DNA of 64,000 nucleotides from contig CANMQJ010000003.1 of assembly GCA_947500005.1 (NCBI GenBank), forward strand, positions 248,001-312,000. Reading direction: 5' to 3'. The stretch is from an uncultured Paracoccaceae bacterium. GTDB lineage: Bacteria > Pseudomonadota > Alphaproteobacteria > Rhodobacterales > Rhodobacteraceae. Made by a program: the position numbers and the translations under genes. The notes under the pieces are model-generated. The model saw only the letters and a program-made list of their open reading frames with translations. It did no database searches and was not told the origin of the DNA. How positions within the stretch are numbered: position 1 is the first letter of the stretch; every line of letters begins with the position of its first letter. This document shows positions 56,727 through 64,000 of this stretch, one piece after another.

Positions 56727-57892
56727 TCGCTGTCTCCTGCAAGCGGACGGCCCGCGCGCCACACCTGGCGGCGGGCGCGCGGGCGGGCGATCAAGTCGTC
56801 AAGGTCGGTGGCATCATGCCAGATGAAATCGGCGGGGGCGCCGGGGGCAAGGCGATGCTCCGCGCCGCACCAGCGGGAAGCAGTGACGCTGTCCACCCAT
56901 GCGCCGGGGTCTAGCTGCGCGGCCAGCGTGGCGCTGCGCAGTATGCCGGTCATGTCGTAGTCGCCGTGGGGGTAGAAGGCATCGCGGACATTGTCCGAGG
57001 CGAAAAGGATCTCGACCCCCTGCGCTCGGGCCTCGTGCAGCGGGGCCAGCCCGCGCAGGCGGGGCGTGCGCCCGGTCCGGTTGTCCTGCAACCAGGCATT
57101 GGTGGTGGGCAGCACGGTCAGGGCAAGCCCGGCCTCGCCGGCCCGGCCCAGAAGCGCGCGCACCTCCTCCTCGGGGCGGATCGACAGGGCGCAGCCATGC
57201 CCGCACAGGACGCGGCCGCCCATCTTGCGCCGGGCGGTTTCATGAATGATCGCGTCGATGCCCCGCGCCTCGGGCTCCAGCCCCTCGTCGACATGGAAAT
57301 CAAGCGCCAGATCGTGCCGCTGGGCCAGGTCGAAGACGCGCGCGACCTTCTCCGCAAGCGCCTCGTTGCGATAGACGAAGGCGCCCAGCACCCCGCCGTC
57401 GCGTGCCACACGCGCGGCGATCTCCTCGCCCGCCTCGGCCAGCAGGTCGAGCGGCGAAAGCGAGGCGCGCTGCAGCGTGACCCGCCCGTGCCAGTCCTGT
57501 GCCAGGTCGTCCAGCACCGACCATGCGCGCGGCATTTCGATCGTCGTCCAGTCGACATGGGTCCGGATCACGCCGGTGCCGCTGGCATGGGCCGCCGCCA
57601 GCCCCTGCCCCGCCCGCGTGGCCAGGTCGGCCTCGGTCCAGCCCTCGGCATCGGCGGCCATCATGTCGATGGCCTCGAACAGCGAGGCGGCGCGATGCGG
57701 CAGCCTGTGCGCGGTGAAGGTCTTGTCGAGATGCACATGGACATCGGCCAGCAAGGGCAGGATCGTGCCGCCCCCCTGCCCTTCGGAGGCGTCGAGCGCG
57801 GCAATCCGCCCACCCGAAAGCTCCAGCCGCCATCGGCCATCGCGTCCGGCGATGCTGACGCCGTCGAACACCTGAGGTGCGGCGTCCTTCAT
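56723..57892 (-). CDS. Amidohydrolase, cytosine deaminase (CodA)-like
   Basis: 389 residues from the ATG at 57892 (TGATG with the permease stop; a GTG one codon earlier is also possible). Metal and catalytic residues line up with E. coli CodA: HVHLDKTF (HxH), FHVDEGLEPEA (His and catalytic Glu), GHGCAL (His) and FASDNVRDAFYPHGDYDM (the Asp and substrate region). CodA-type enzymes deaminate cytosine, isoguanine, triazines, or hydrolyse related rings. The substrate here is not necessarily cytosine, but a pyrimidine-like ring fits the RutR-type regulator. Confidence 0.8.
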   Translation of the reverse strand: MKDAAPQVFDGVSIAGRDGRWRLELSGGRIAALDASEGQGGGTILPLLADVHVHLDKTFTAHRLPHRAASLFEAIDMMAADAEGWTEADLATRAGQGLAAAHASGTGVIRTHVDWTTIEMPRAWSVLDDLAQDWHGRVTLQRASLSPLDLLAEAGEEIAARVARDGGVLGAFVYRNEALAEKVARVFDLAQRHDLALDFHVDEGLEPEARGIDAIIHETARRKMGGRVLCGHGCALSIRPEEEVRALLGRAGEAGLALTVLPTTNAWLQDNRTGRTPRLRGLAPLHEARAQGVEILFASDNVRDAFYPHGDYDMTGILRSATLAAQLDPGAWVDSVTASRWCGAEHRLAPGAPADFIWHDATDLDDLIARPRARRQVWRAGRPLAGDSE

Positions 57893-58767
57893 CACGATTC
57901 CCGCTTGATCTCGCTTTCATGCCAATGGCCCAGCACGGCCTTGGACAGAAAGCTGGTGGCAAGGAAGATCACGATGCCCAGCAGCGAGACCAGGAACAGG
58001 GCCGCGAACATGCGCGGGATCTCCTGCCGGAAGCTCGATTCCAGGATGCGGCTGGCCAGCCCGGTATTCTGCCCCGCCGTGCCGGCCACGAACTCGGCCA
58101 CCACCGCGCCGATCAGCGCCAGACCGCCCGCGATCTTGAGGGCGGCCATGAAATAGGGCAGCGCCGAAGGGACCAGCAGGAATCGCAACCGTTGCAGCGG
58201 CGTCGCCTGGTAGAGCGTGAAAAGGTCGCGCAGGTTGTGATCGGCGCTGCGCAGCCCGATGGCGGTGTTGGACAGGATCGGGAAGAAGGCGACGATCCAG
58301 GCGCAGATCAGCAACGCCGAGAACGTGTCGTGCACATAGATCAGGATCAGCGGCGCGATGGCGATGACCGGTGTTACCTGCAGGATGACGGCAAAGGGAA
58401 ACAGGCTGACCTCGATCGTGCGGCTGAGCGCGAAGAGCATCCCCAGCAGCACCCCGCCCACGATGGCCAGGGCCAGTGACAGCAGGGTCAGCTTCACCGT
58501 GAACCACATCGAGTCCATCAGCGTCGCGAAATCGGTCACCAGCGTCTGCGCGATCAGGCTGGGCGCGGGGATCAGGTAATGCGGCACCTCGTTGTACCAG
58601 ACCAGGAATTCCCACAGCAGCAAGGCCGAGGACAGGGCCGCGACAGGCATCAGGACCTGCATCCGCCTCTCGCGCCGTGCCGCACGTTCGACCGAGGCGT
58701 TCATCTCGGCCGCGGGATCCTGCGTCTCTTCGGGGGCGGGCGCGGGGAAGTCCGTGGTTGAGCTCAT
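57892..58767 (-). CDS. ABC transporter permease, SsuC/ThiX-type
   Basis: 291 residues from the ATG at 58767, overlapping the ATPase stop as ATGA. An N-terminal cytosolic Pro/Glu-rich stretch precedes about six transmembrane helices (VLMPVAALSSALLLWEFLVW, LTLLSLALAIVGGVLLGMLF and others); the EAA-loop region is TPLQRLRFLLVPSALPYFMAALKIAGG. Belongs to the BPD_transp_1 NMT1-associated importers. It works with the adjoining ATPase and the NMT1/THI5 binding protein, all in one operon, to import a small cyclic compound. Confidence 0.88.
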   Translation of the reverse strand: MSSTTDFPAPAPEETQDPAAEMNASVERAARRERRMQVLMPVAALSSALLLWEFLVWYNEVPHYLIPAPSLIAQTLVTDFATLMDSMWFTVKLTLLSLALAIVGGVLLGMLFALSRTIEVSLFPFAVILQVTPVIAIAPLILIYVHDTFSALLICAWIVAFFPILSNTAIGLRSADHNLRDLFTLYQATPLQRLRFLLVPSALPYFMAALKIAGGLALIGAVVAEFVAGTAGQNTGLASRILESSFRQEIPRMFAALFLVSLLGIVIFLATSFLSKAVLGHWHESEIKRES

Positions 58768-59552
58768 TTCATAGTCTCCTCGAGGGCCGCGCTGACGACG
58801 CGGCAGTTCTCGGCATAGTCGGGCGTGGTGCGATAGGCCTCGGTCCGGGGATAGCCGCCGGGCAGGTCCACCACATCGGACACCCGGCCCGGCCGGGCAG
58901 CCATGACCACCACGCGGCTGGACAGGTAGACGGATTCGAAGACGGAATGCGTGACGAAGATCACCGTGAGCTTGTGCCGCGCCCAGAGGTCGAGCACGTC
59001 GTTGTTGAGCTTGAAGCGCGTGATCTCGTCCAGCGCGGCAAAGGGTTCGTCCATCAAGAGCAGTTTCGGCCGCGTCACCAGCGCCCGCGCGATCGAGACG
59101 CGCATCTTCATGCCGCCCGACAATTCGCGCGGATAGGCATTGGTGAACTTGGCCAGCCCGACCGAGGCCAGCGCCTCCTCGATCCGGTCGCGGGCATCGG
59201 CGCGCGACATCCCGCGCAGCCGCAACGGCAGAAAGACGTTCTCGAACACCGTGGCCCAGGGCATCAGGGTCGGGTCCTGGAAGACGAAGCCGATATCCTG
59301 TTCGGCCCCCTTGCCCGGCGGATGGCCGTTCACGGTGATCTCTCCGGCCGAGATCGACAGCAGCCCGGCGATCATCTTGAGCGCGGTGGACTTGCCGCAG
59401 CCCGAGGGGCCCAGGAAACTGACGAACTCGCCTTCGCGGATATCGAGGTTCATGTCGCGAACGGCGACGGTGCCGTTGGCGAAACGCTTGCTGACACCCT
59501 CCATGCGGATCAGCGTGGGCGCGTCCTGCGCCGGGGCGGCCTGTGCGGTCAT
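58764..59552 (-). CDS. ABC transporter ATP-binding protein
   Basis: 262 residues from the ATG at 59552 (GGAG six bases upstream); ATGs at 59564 (overlapping the creatininase stop as TGATG) and 59570 are alternatives. Walker A GPSGCGKST, Q-loop VFQDPTLMPWATV, signature RELSGGMKMRV, Walker B LLLMDEPFAALDE and H-loop FVTHSVFE are all intact. It energises the permease below it. The family (SsuB/TauB/ThiZ) imports nitrate, sulfonates or pyrimidine precursors. Confidence 0.9.
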   Translation of the reverse strand: MTAQAAPAQDAPTLIRMEGVSKRFANGTVAVRDMNLDIREGEFVSFLGPSGCGKSTALKMIAGLLSISAGEITVNGHPPGKGAEQDIGFVFQDPTLMPWATVFENVFLPLRLRGMSRADARDRIEEALASVGLAKFTNAYPRELSGGMKMRVSIARALVTRPKLLLMDEPFAALDEITRFKLNNDVLDLWARHKLTVIFVTHSVFESVYLSSRVVVMAARPGRVSDVVDLPGGYPRTEAYRTTPDYAENCRVVSAALEETMK

Positions 59553-59563
59553 CGTGCTCTCCA

Positions 59564-60364
59564 TCACCATGCGGGCTCCGTTTCCAGCCAGGAAAGGGGC
59601 GCGCGTTCGACCTCGGCCAGCAGTTCCACCAGCCTGTCGGTGGCGAAACCCAGCGTCGCCTCGCCCTTTTCGGCGGTGGCGGCAGCGGCATTGCCGCAGG
59701 CGCCCTTGGGGTGCATGTCCTGCGCCTGCCAGCCGGGTTTCGCACCGCCGCCAAGCGCGATGTAGCGGTAATCGGCCTCCCATTCGCGGCTGAGCGGGCG
59801 GAAATCCTCGGCCTTGTCCATCGCCACGTTGGCTGGGTCGATGGCCAGCATGACGGATGTTTCCATGTCGCCGGCATGGATGCCGTGCGTCATCTCCTCG
59901 GGCGCATAGGTTCCCTCGGGCATCCCCTGCCCGAACCAGTTGACGGAAAACGCCAGCATGTCGTGGCGCACCCGCAATTCGCGTGCGACATTGTCCATGA
60001 CGGGAATGTTGCCGCCATGCGCGTTGAGCAGCACCATCCGGCGCACGCCCGCCCGCGCGACGCAGGCGCCGATCTCGCACCAGATGGCGAAAAGGGTTTC
60101 GGCCGAATGGGTCAGCGTGCCGGGAAAGCGCAGATGCTCGTTGCTCTTGCCGACGGCCTGGGTGGGCAGGAACAGCACGCGGCTGTCATCGGGCAGCCTG
60201 GCCACCAGCCGCGCCACCACCGCGTCGGCCACGCAGGCATCCACCTTCATCGGCAGATGCGGGCCATGCTGTTCGGTCGCCCCCACCGGCAGGACGGCCA
60301 CCAGGTTCTCGCGGTCGAGCCGGGAGAATTCCTCGCTCGTATGGTCGGACCAGTATCGTTTCAT
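59564..60364 (-). CDS. Creatininase-family amidohydrolase
   Basis: 266 residues of the creatinine amidohydrolase fold: VLPVGATEQHGPHLPMKVDA (metal-binding Glu, His, Asp), RMVLLNAHGGNIPVM with the second metal His, and AGDMETSVMLAID with the bridging Glu. Besides creatininase, the family includes the formamide hydrolase of deazaflavin/riboflavin synthesis (ArfB) and mycofactocin MftE, so a C-N ring-opening or deformylating step is plausible. Start overlaps the upstream stop as TAATG. In this operon it likely acts on a nitrogen ring or formamide produced in the pathway (inference). Confidence 0.82.
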   Translation of the reverse strand: MKRYWSDHTSEEFSRLDRENLVAVLPVGATEQHGPHLPMKVDACVADAVVARLVARLPDDSRVLFLPTQAVGKSNEHLRFPGTLTHSAETLFAIWCEIGACVARAGVRRMVLLNAHGGNIPVMDNVARELRVRHDMLAFSVNWFGQGMPEGTYAPEEMTHGIHAGDMETSVMLAIDPANVAMDKAEDFRPLSREWEADYRYIALGGGAKPGWQAQDMHPKGACGNAAAATAEKGEATLGFATDRLVELLAEVERAPLSWLETEPAW

Positions 60365-62757
60365 TACCTGCCTCCTGCCAACCGGACCGGACGCCCCGGC
60401 GCGATGCTTTGTGCCATCGCGGCGATCGAGCTGCGGTCGATCCCGTAATGGCGGTAGAGATCGACAACCCGGCCGGTCTGGCCGAAATGCTCGACCCCCA
60501 GCCCGGCGGTCCTGTGGCCGCCCACCGCGCCCAGCCAGCTGAGCGTCGCCGGGTGCCCGTCGATCACCGTTATGATGCGCGCGTGAGGCGGCAGATCGGC
60601 CAGCAGACGCTCCACATGGCTGATCGCGCCCGCGTTGCCACGTGCCCTAGCCCGCTGCGCCGCCTGCCAGCCGGCATTGAGCCGGTCGGCCGAGGTCACC
60701 GCCAGCACGCCGATATCGCGCCGGTCCTCGCCGATCATCCCGGCGGCGGCGATGGCCTCGGTCCCCACGGCGCCCTGATAGGCGATCACCACCTCGCAGC
60801 CCGGCCCCGGCTCGCGCAGCCAATATGCGCCGTCGACCACGCCCTGACGGAACGCGTCGTCCAGCTTGCGGCGCGGCTGTTGCAACCTCCGCGTGGACAG
60901 CCGCAAATAGACCGACCCGCCGGTCTCGTCCCGCAGCCAGGTCCGCTCGTCCGGGTCGCGCCCGCCATCGCGCTGCATGTAGTCGAAAGCCCATCCCATG
61001 ATAACGGCAAGCTCGTCGGTAAAGGCCGGCTCGAACGCGGCGAGCCCGTCCTGGCTCATCCCGATCAGCGGCGTCGCGATGGACTGATGCGCGCCACCCT
61101 CGGGCGCCAGCGAAATGCCCGAAGGCGTGCCCACGATCATGAACCGCGCATCCTGGTAGCAGGCATAGTTCAGCGCATCGAGGCCACGGGACACGAACGG
61201 ATCGTAAAGCGTACCCACGGGCAAGAGACGTTCGCCGAACAGCGAATGCGACAGCCCCGCCGCACCCAACAGCAGGAACAGGTTCATCTCGGCGATGCCA
61301 AGCTCGATATGCTGCCCCTCGGGCGAGAACCGCCATTTCTGGGTCGAGGGCACACGCTCGTCCCGGAATGTGTCCGCGATCTCGCTGCGGGCATGAAGGC
61401 CGCGTCGGTTGACCCAGGGGCCCAGCCCCGTCGAAACAGTGACATCGGGCGAGGTGGTGACGATCCGCGCGGCAAGGTCGCTGTCGCCGCCCGCAATGTC
61501 GTAAAGGATCTTGCCGAAGGCCAGCTGTGTCGAGGTCTCCTCATCTTGGGGGGGCAGCAGCGCGGGCACCGGAACCTTGTCACCGGTCAGGCGCCGCGTG
61601 CCACGGCTGTTGAAGGGTGCGCTGTCCAGAACGGCGCGCAGACGCGCCTCGGGCACGTCGAGGCCGGCGAACGGCTCCCACTCCTCCCCTTCGGCGACGC
61701 CCATGCGGACACGGAAACCGTCCATCTGCGCCTTGGTCATCAACCCGCCGTGATTGTCCTTGTGACCAGCCAACGGCGTGCCGCGTCCCTTGACCGTGTA
61801 GGCCAGGAAGGCGACGGGGCGGTCGTGATCGATGCTTTCGAAAGTCTCGAGCAGGGTTTCCAGGCAATGCCCGCCCAGATCTGCCATCAAGGCATCCAGC
61901 GCGTCATCGTCGCGCCGCTCCAGAAGGGTCGCGACGCCCGGAAGCTTGCCGATATCGGCCATCAGCCGCTTGCGCCAGGCCGCCCCGCCCTGGAAGGTCA
62001 GCGCCGAGTAGAGCGCATTGGGGCAATCATCGATCCAGCGTCGTAGCGCCTCGCCGCCCTCCTCCTCGAAAGCGGAGCGTTGCAGGGCGCCGTACTTGAT
62101 CAGCACCACCTCCCAGCCGAAGGCGGTAAAGATCGCGTCGATCCGTTTGGACAGCCCTTCGCGCACCACGCCGTCCAGCGATTGCCGGTTATAGTCGATG
62201 ATCCACCAGCAATTGCGCAGGTCGTGTTTCCACCCTTCCTGCAGGCATTCAAAGACATTGCCCTCGTCCAGTTCGGCATCGCCGACCAGTGCCACCATGC
62301 GGCCTTCATCGCGTTTCGAAGCGGACCAGTTTTTCCGGGCGCGGACATAATCCTGCACCATCGAGGCGAACGCGGTGATGCCCACGCCCAGACCCACCGA
62401 CCCGGTCGAGAAATCTACATCGTCGGCATCCTTGGTGCGGCTGGGATAGGATTGCGCCCCGCCATATCCGCGAAATGCCTCCAGCGCCTCCCGACTTTGG
62501 TTGCCGAACAGAAACTGTATCGCGTGAAAGACCGGCGAGGCATGGGGTTTGACGGCCACTCGGTCTTCGTGCCTGAGAACCCGAAAATACAGCGCCGTCA
62601 TGATCGCCGCGATCGAGGCGCAGCTGGCCTGGTGCCCACCGACCTTGAGCCCGTCGGGGTTCGGACGGACATGATTTGCGTTGTGGATGGTCCAGGCACT
62701 GAGCCAAAGACACTTTCGCTCAAGCGCCTTCAGGGCCTCCAGATCGACTGTAGCCAA
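60364..62757 (-). CDS. Thiamine-pyrophosphate enzyme, AceE/transketolase-like
   Basis: 797 residues if translation begins at the TTG at 62757, which has GGGAG six bases upstream; the open frame extends to an ATG at 62799 inside the operator region. TPP domain: KVGGHQASCASIAA, ALVGDAELDEGNVFEC then NRQSLDGVVREG, the GDG-N-type cofactor motif. Pyrimidine-binding and C-terminal domains follow (GIAEMNLFLLLGAAGLSH; EGGAHQSIATPLIG). It resembles homodimeric pyruvate dehydrogenase E1 (AceE) but is shorter, and no E2/E3 genes are present, so a ketol- or acyl-transfer role on the pathway's product is suggested. First gene of the nine-gene operon. Confidence 0.78.
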   Translation of the reverse strand: MATVDLEALKALERKCLWLSAWTIHNANHVRPNPDGLKVGGHQASCASIAAIMTALYFRVLRHEDRVAVKPHASPVFHAIQFLFGNQSREALEAFRGYGGAQSYPSRTKDADDVDFSTGSVGLGVGITAFASMVQDYVRARKNWSASKRDEGRMVALVGDAELDEGNVFECLQEGWKHDLRNCWWIIDYNRQSLDGVVREGLSKRIDAIFTAFGWEVVLIKYGALQRSAFEEEGGEALRRWIDDCPNALYSALTFQGGAAWRKRLMADIGKLPGVATLLERRDDDALDALMADLGGHCLETLLETFESIDHDRPVAFLAYTVKGRGTPLAGHKDNHGGLMTKAQMDGFRVRMGVAEGEEWEPFAGLDVPEARLRAVLDSAPFNSRGTRRLTGDKVPVPALLPPQDEETSTQLAFGKILYDIAGGDSDLAARIVTTSPDVTVSTGLGPWVNRRGLHARSEIADTFRDERVPSTQKWRFSPEGQHIELGIAEMNLFLLLGAAGLSHSLFGERLLPVGTLYDPFVSRGLDALNYACYQDARFMIVGTPSGISLAPEGGAHQSIATPLIGMSQDGLAAFEPAFTDELAVIMGWAFDYMQRDGGRDPDERTWLRDETGGSVYLRLSTRRLQQPRRKLDDAFRQGVVDGAYWLREPGPGCEVVIAYQGAVGTEAIAAAGMIGEDRRDIGVLAVTSADRLNAGWQAAQRARARGNAGAISHVERLLADLPPHARIITVIDGHPATLSWLGAVGGHRTAGLGVEHFGQTGRVVDLYRHYGIDRSSIAAMAQSIAPGRPVRLAGGR

Positions 62758-62796
62758 GGTTGTCTCCCGCGTTTCCGAGAACCAGCAAAACCTAAA

Positions 62797-62825
62797 CATA
62801 CCATTTGGTCAAATCATTTGGTCAA
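62797..62825 (-). promoter_or_regulatory. RutR-type operator and promoter of the nine-gene operon
   Basis: On the minus strand 62812-62797 reads TTGACCAAATGGTATG, matching 11 of 14 defined positions of the E. coli RutR consensus TTGACCAnnTGGTCAA. A second left half, TTGACCAAATGATTTG, begins 13 bp upstream (62825), so ATTTGGTCAA is a tandem repeat on the plus strand (62803-62812 and 62816-62825). The first TTGACC is also a good -35, with a TATGTT-like -10 about 19 bases on. The RutR-like gene at the operon's far end is the obvious binder. Confidence 0.7.
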
Positions 62826-63074
62826 TTTTTTTGGATCTGTTCACGGACACAGGCTTCCGGTTCGGTCGCTTTCAAGCCGGTATTCCGAAATCCCCGGGTC
62901 AAGATCATGAAAAAGGGGGCCAGCGCCTTTCACCCGGAACACCCGTAGAGGGGCGTGAAAGAAGGGCATCGGGCCGGCGCATAGCTGCCCCATCATGAAA
63001 CTCCACCGATCACCTTGCCCTTACTTTGCGTTTCCACAACGTTCGCCCTCGCGACGGTCGATAGAGATCCGGGC

Positions 63075-63305
63075 ATGAGTTTACTTGCCCATCTTGTCCT
63101 GATGATCTCCCTCGCCGCGCTCTTCGCCGGTGGAGTACCCGATAAGGGCCATGCGTGCGCCGCTTTCGACGTTCGAGCGCATCTGGCGCTGTGGCGCCCG
63201 GAACCCCGCGATGACCACAAACGCCCCCTGTTCGGGATCGAGACTGGCGGGGCGGGCTCTATCGACGCCCGGCTGCGGGTATTCCCACTCACGGAAGACT
63301 GCTGA
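63075..63305 (+). CDS. Small hypothetical protein before nosR
   Basis: 76 residues with a signal-like N-terminus (MSLLAHLVLMISLAALFAGG) and no recognised domain. It ends two bases before the nosR start, so it could be the first gene of the nos operon, a place where Paracoccus has a small gene called nosC. A minus-strand reading across the same bases (63081-63422) looks equally protein-like, so reality is uncertain. The 317 bp back to the TPP-enzyme start hold the RutR-type operator, then a 7-bp inverted repeat CTTTCAC/GTGAAAG (62927-62933, 62955-62961) and nothing else recognised. Confidence 0.35.
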   Translation: MSLLAHLVLMISLAALFAGGVPDKGHACAAFDVRAHLALWRPEPRDDHKRPLFGIETGGAGSIDARLRVFPLTEDC

Positions 63306-63307
63306 AA

Positions 63308-64000
63308 ATGATGATGTTGGCCCTCTCCGCGACCGCGAGGTTGCTGTCGAAATTGACCCGGCTCTGGGCCGTTGCCGCCCTGACCCTTTGCGTCGCGAGC
63401 GCCGCAGGCGCGCAATCGGCACAGAGCGTTCTGGCGCGGCTTCTTCCCGATGTCGACCCGGCGATGCTGGTCGAAGGTGCCGATGCCTTCGGACCCCTCC
63501 GCAACGACCTGCCCGTCGCGCCGCTGCTGTCGGGCGGGCGAGAGATCGGGCATGTCTTCGTCACTTCGGATTTCGTGGGCACTACGGGCTATTCCGGCAA
63601 ACCCATTCACACCATCGTGGCCGTCGATGATGATGCGGTGATCCTGGGCGTCGAACTGGTCAAGCATCACGAACCCATCGTCCTGATCGGAATTCCGGAA
63701 GCCCGGATCAAGACACTTGCCGCGGATTTTCGCGGGCTCTCACTGGTCGAAGAGGCCGCGGCCGAAGGCGCCGGGCATCAGCTGGACATCATATCCGGCG
63801 CGACGGTGACGGTAATGGTGATCGACGATTCGATCATCCGCTCAGGCCTGAAGGTGGCGCGCGCGCTGGGCTTGGGCGGACTTGCCTCAGAGGTCGATAC
63901 CGGCCCCGGTTTCGAGATCGACGAGACCGCCCAAGCACCTGACAGCTGGATGGAAATGGAGGGCGACGGCACCCTGCGTAGGCTGTCATTGGATGTCGGA
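63308..64000 (+). CDS. nosR: NosR, nitrous oxide reductase expression protein (N-terminal part)
   Basis: 231 codons, running off the right edge. Signal sequence/first hydrophobic stretch (LWAVAALTLCVASAAGAQ), then the periplasmic FMN-binding domain: TGYSGKPIHTIVAVDDDAV, KHHEPIVLIGIPE and the flavin-attachment motif DIISGATVTVMVID (Thr in SGATVT). NosR is a polytopic membrane flavo-iron-sulfur protein that supports nosZ expression and feeds electrons to N2O reductase. Three ATGs in a row allow starts at 63308, 63311 or 63314; a GGAAG lies upstream. The rest of the nos cluster should follow to the right. Confidence 0.92.
   Translation, partial: MMMLALSATARLLSKLTRLWAVAALTLCVASAAGAQSAQSVLARLLPDVDPAMLVEGADAFGPLRNDLPVAPLLSGGREIGHVFVTSDFVGTTGYSGKPIHTIVAVDDDAVILGVELVKHHEPIVLIGIPEARIKTLAADFRGLSLVEEAAAEGAGHQLDIISGATVTVMVIDDSIIRSGLKVARALGLGGLASEVDTGPGFEIDETAQAPDSWMEMEGDGTLRRLSLDVG

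Noticed and set aside
62883..62910. FNR/DNR box for nosR (GGTCAAGATCATG)
   Set aside because: Does not form the TTGAT-N4-ATCAA dyad.

Overview
The window looks like chromosome from a high-GC alphaproteobacterium of the Rhodobacteraceae (Roseobacter-type). Reasons: strong G/C bias at third codon positions, ATGA/TGATG-coupled operons, a pgi-pgl-zwf sugar operon, a usg gene beside gyrA, a non-pyrrolysine MttB-family methyltransferase, a DmdB-like acyl-CoA ligase, nosR at the right edge, and the short inverted intergenic repeats common in this family.

Layout. 1-34 kb is mostly core or conserved accessory metabolism: a Tat-exported solute-binding protein (cut by the left edge), HNH nuclease, rluE-like pseudouridine synthase, oleate hydratase, AlkA-like glycosylase, MFS transporter, citramalate synthase, cysS, aminotransferase, MttB-like methyltransferase with a structured leader, acyl-CoA ligase, pgi-pgl-zwf, a radical SAM protein, usg, gyrA, a LysR regulator, M32 carboxypeptidase, heme A synthase, a TrmJ-type methyltransferase, a tandem SpoIIAA-like protein, a 2OG oxygenase, a TauE/SafE transporter and dusA.

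34.5-41.1 kb is a decayed mobile island immediately upstream of dusA. It holds an IS21-family element with damaged istA and istB, the 3' stump of a gene whose 5' part is missing, a Septu-like defence locus (an HNH-AAA ATPase fusion followed by a second, PtuB-like HNH gene) and the N-terminal relic of a tyrosine integrase. Most of these reading frames need one-base corrections, nearly all apparent single-base losses. The flanking 57 kb shows none.

41-49.4 kb carries a secreted RTX-type protein and then a five-gene operon that reads as a salicylate or related hydroxybenzoate pathway through CoA thioesters to gentisate and on to pyruvate and fumarate (FAD monooxygenase, aryl-CoA ligase, fumarylpyruvate hydrolase, gentisate dioxygenase, DinB/MDMPI-type isomerase). 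49.5-52.9 kb is a phosphotransferase / enoyl-CoA hydratase / acyl-CoA dehydrogenase set resembling a split ACAD11-type 4-hydroxyacyl-CoA pathway.

53.0-62.8 kb is the most coherent unexplained unit: a nine-gene, largely translationally coupled operon. In transcription order it encodes an AceE/transketolase-like TPP enzyme, a creatininase-family hydrolase, an NMT1/THI5-type ABC importer, a CodA-like deaminase, an FAD-linked oxidase, a flavodoxin-fold reductase and a RutR-like TetR regulator. The promoter carries a RutR-type operator half-matching the E. coli consensus, so I infer a pyrimidine- or N-heterocycle-responsive uptake and catabolic pathway that is not the known Rut or Pyd route. The window ends inside nosR, the start of a nitrous oxide reductase locus.
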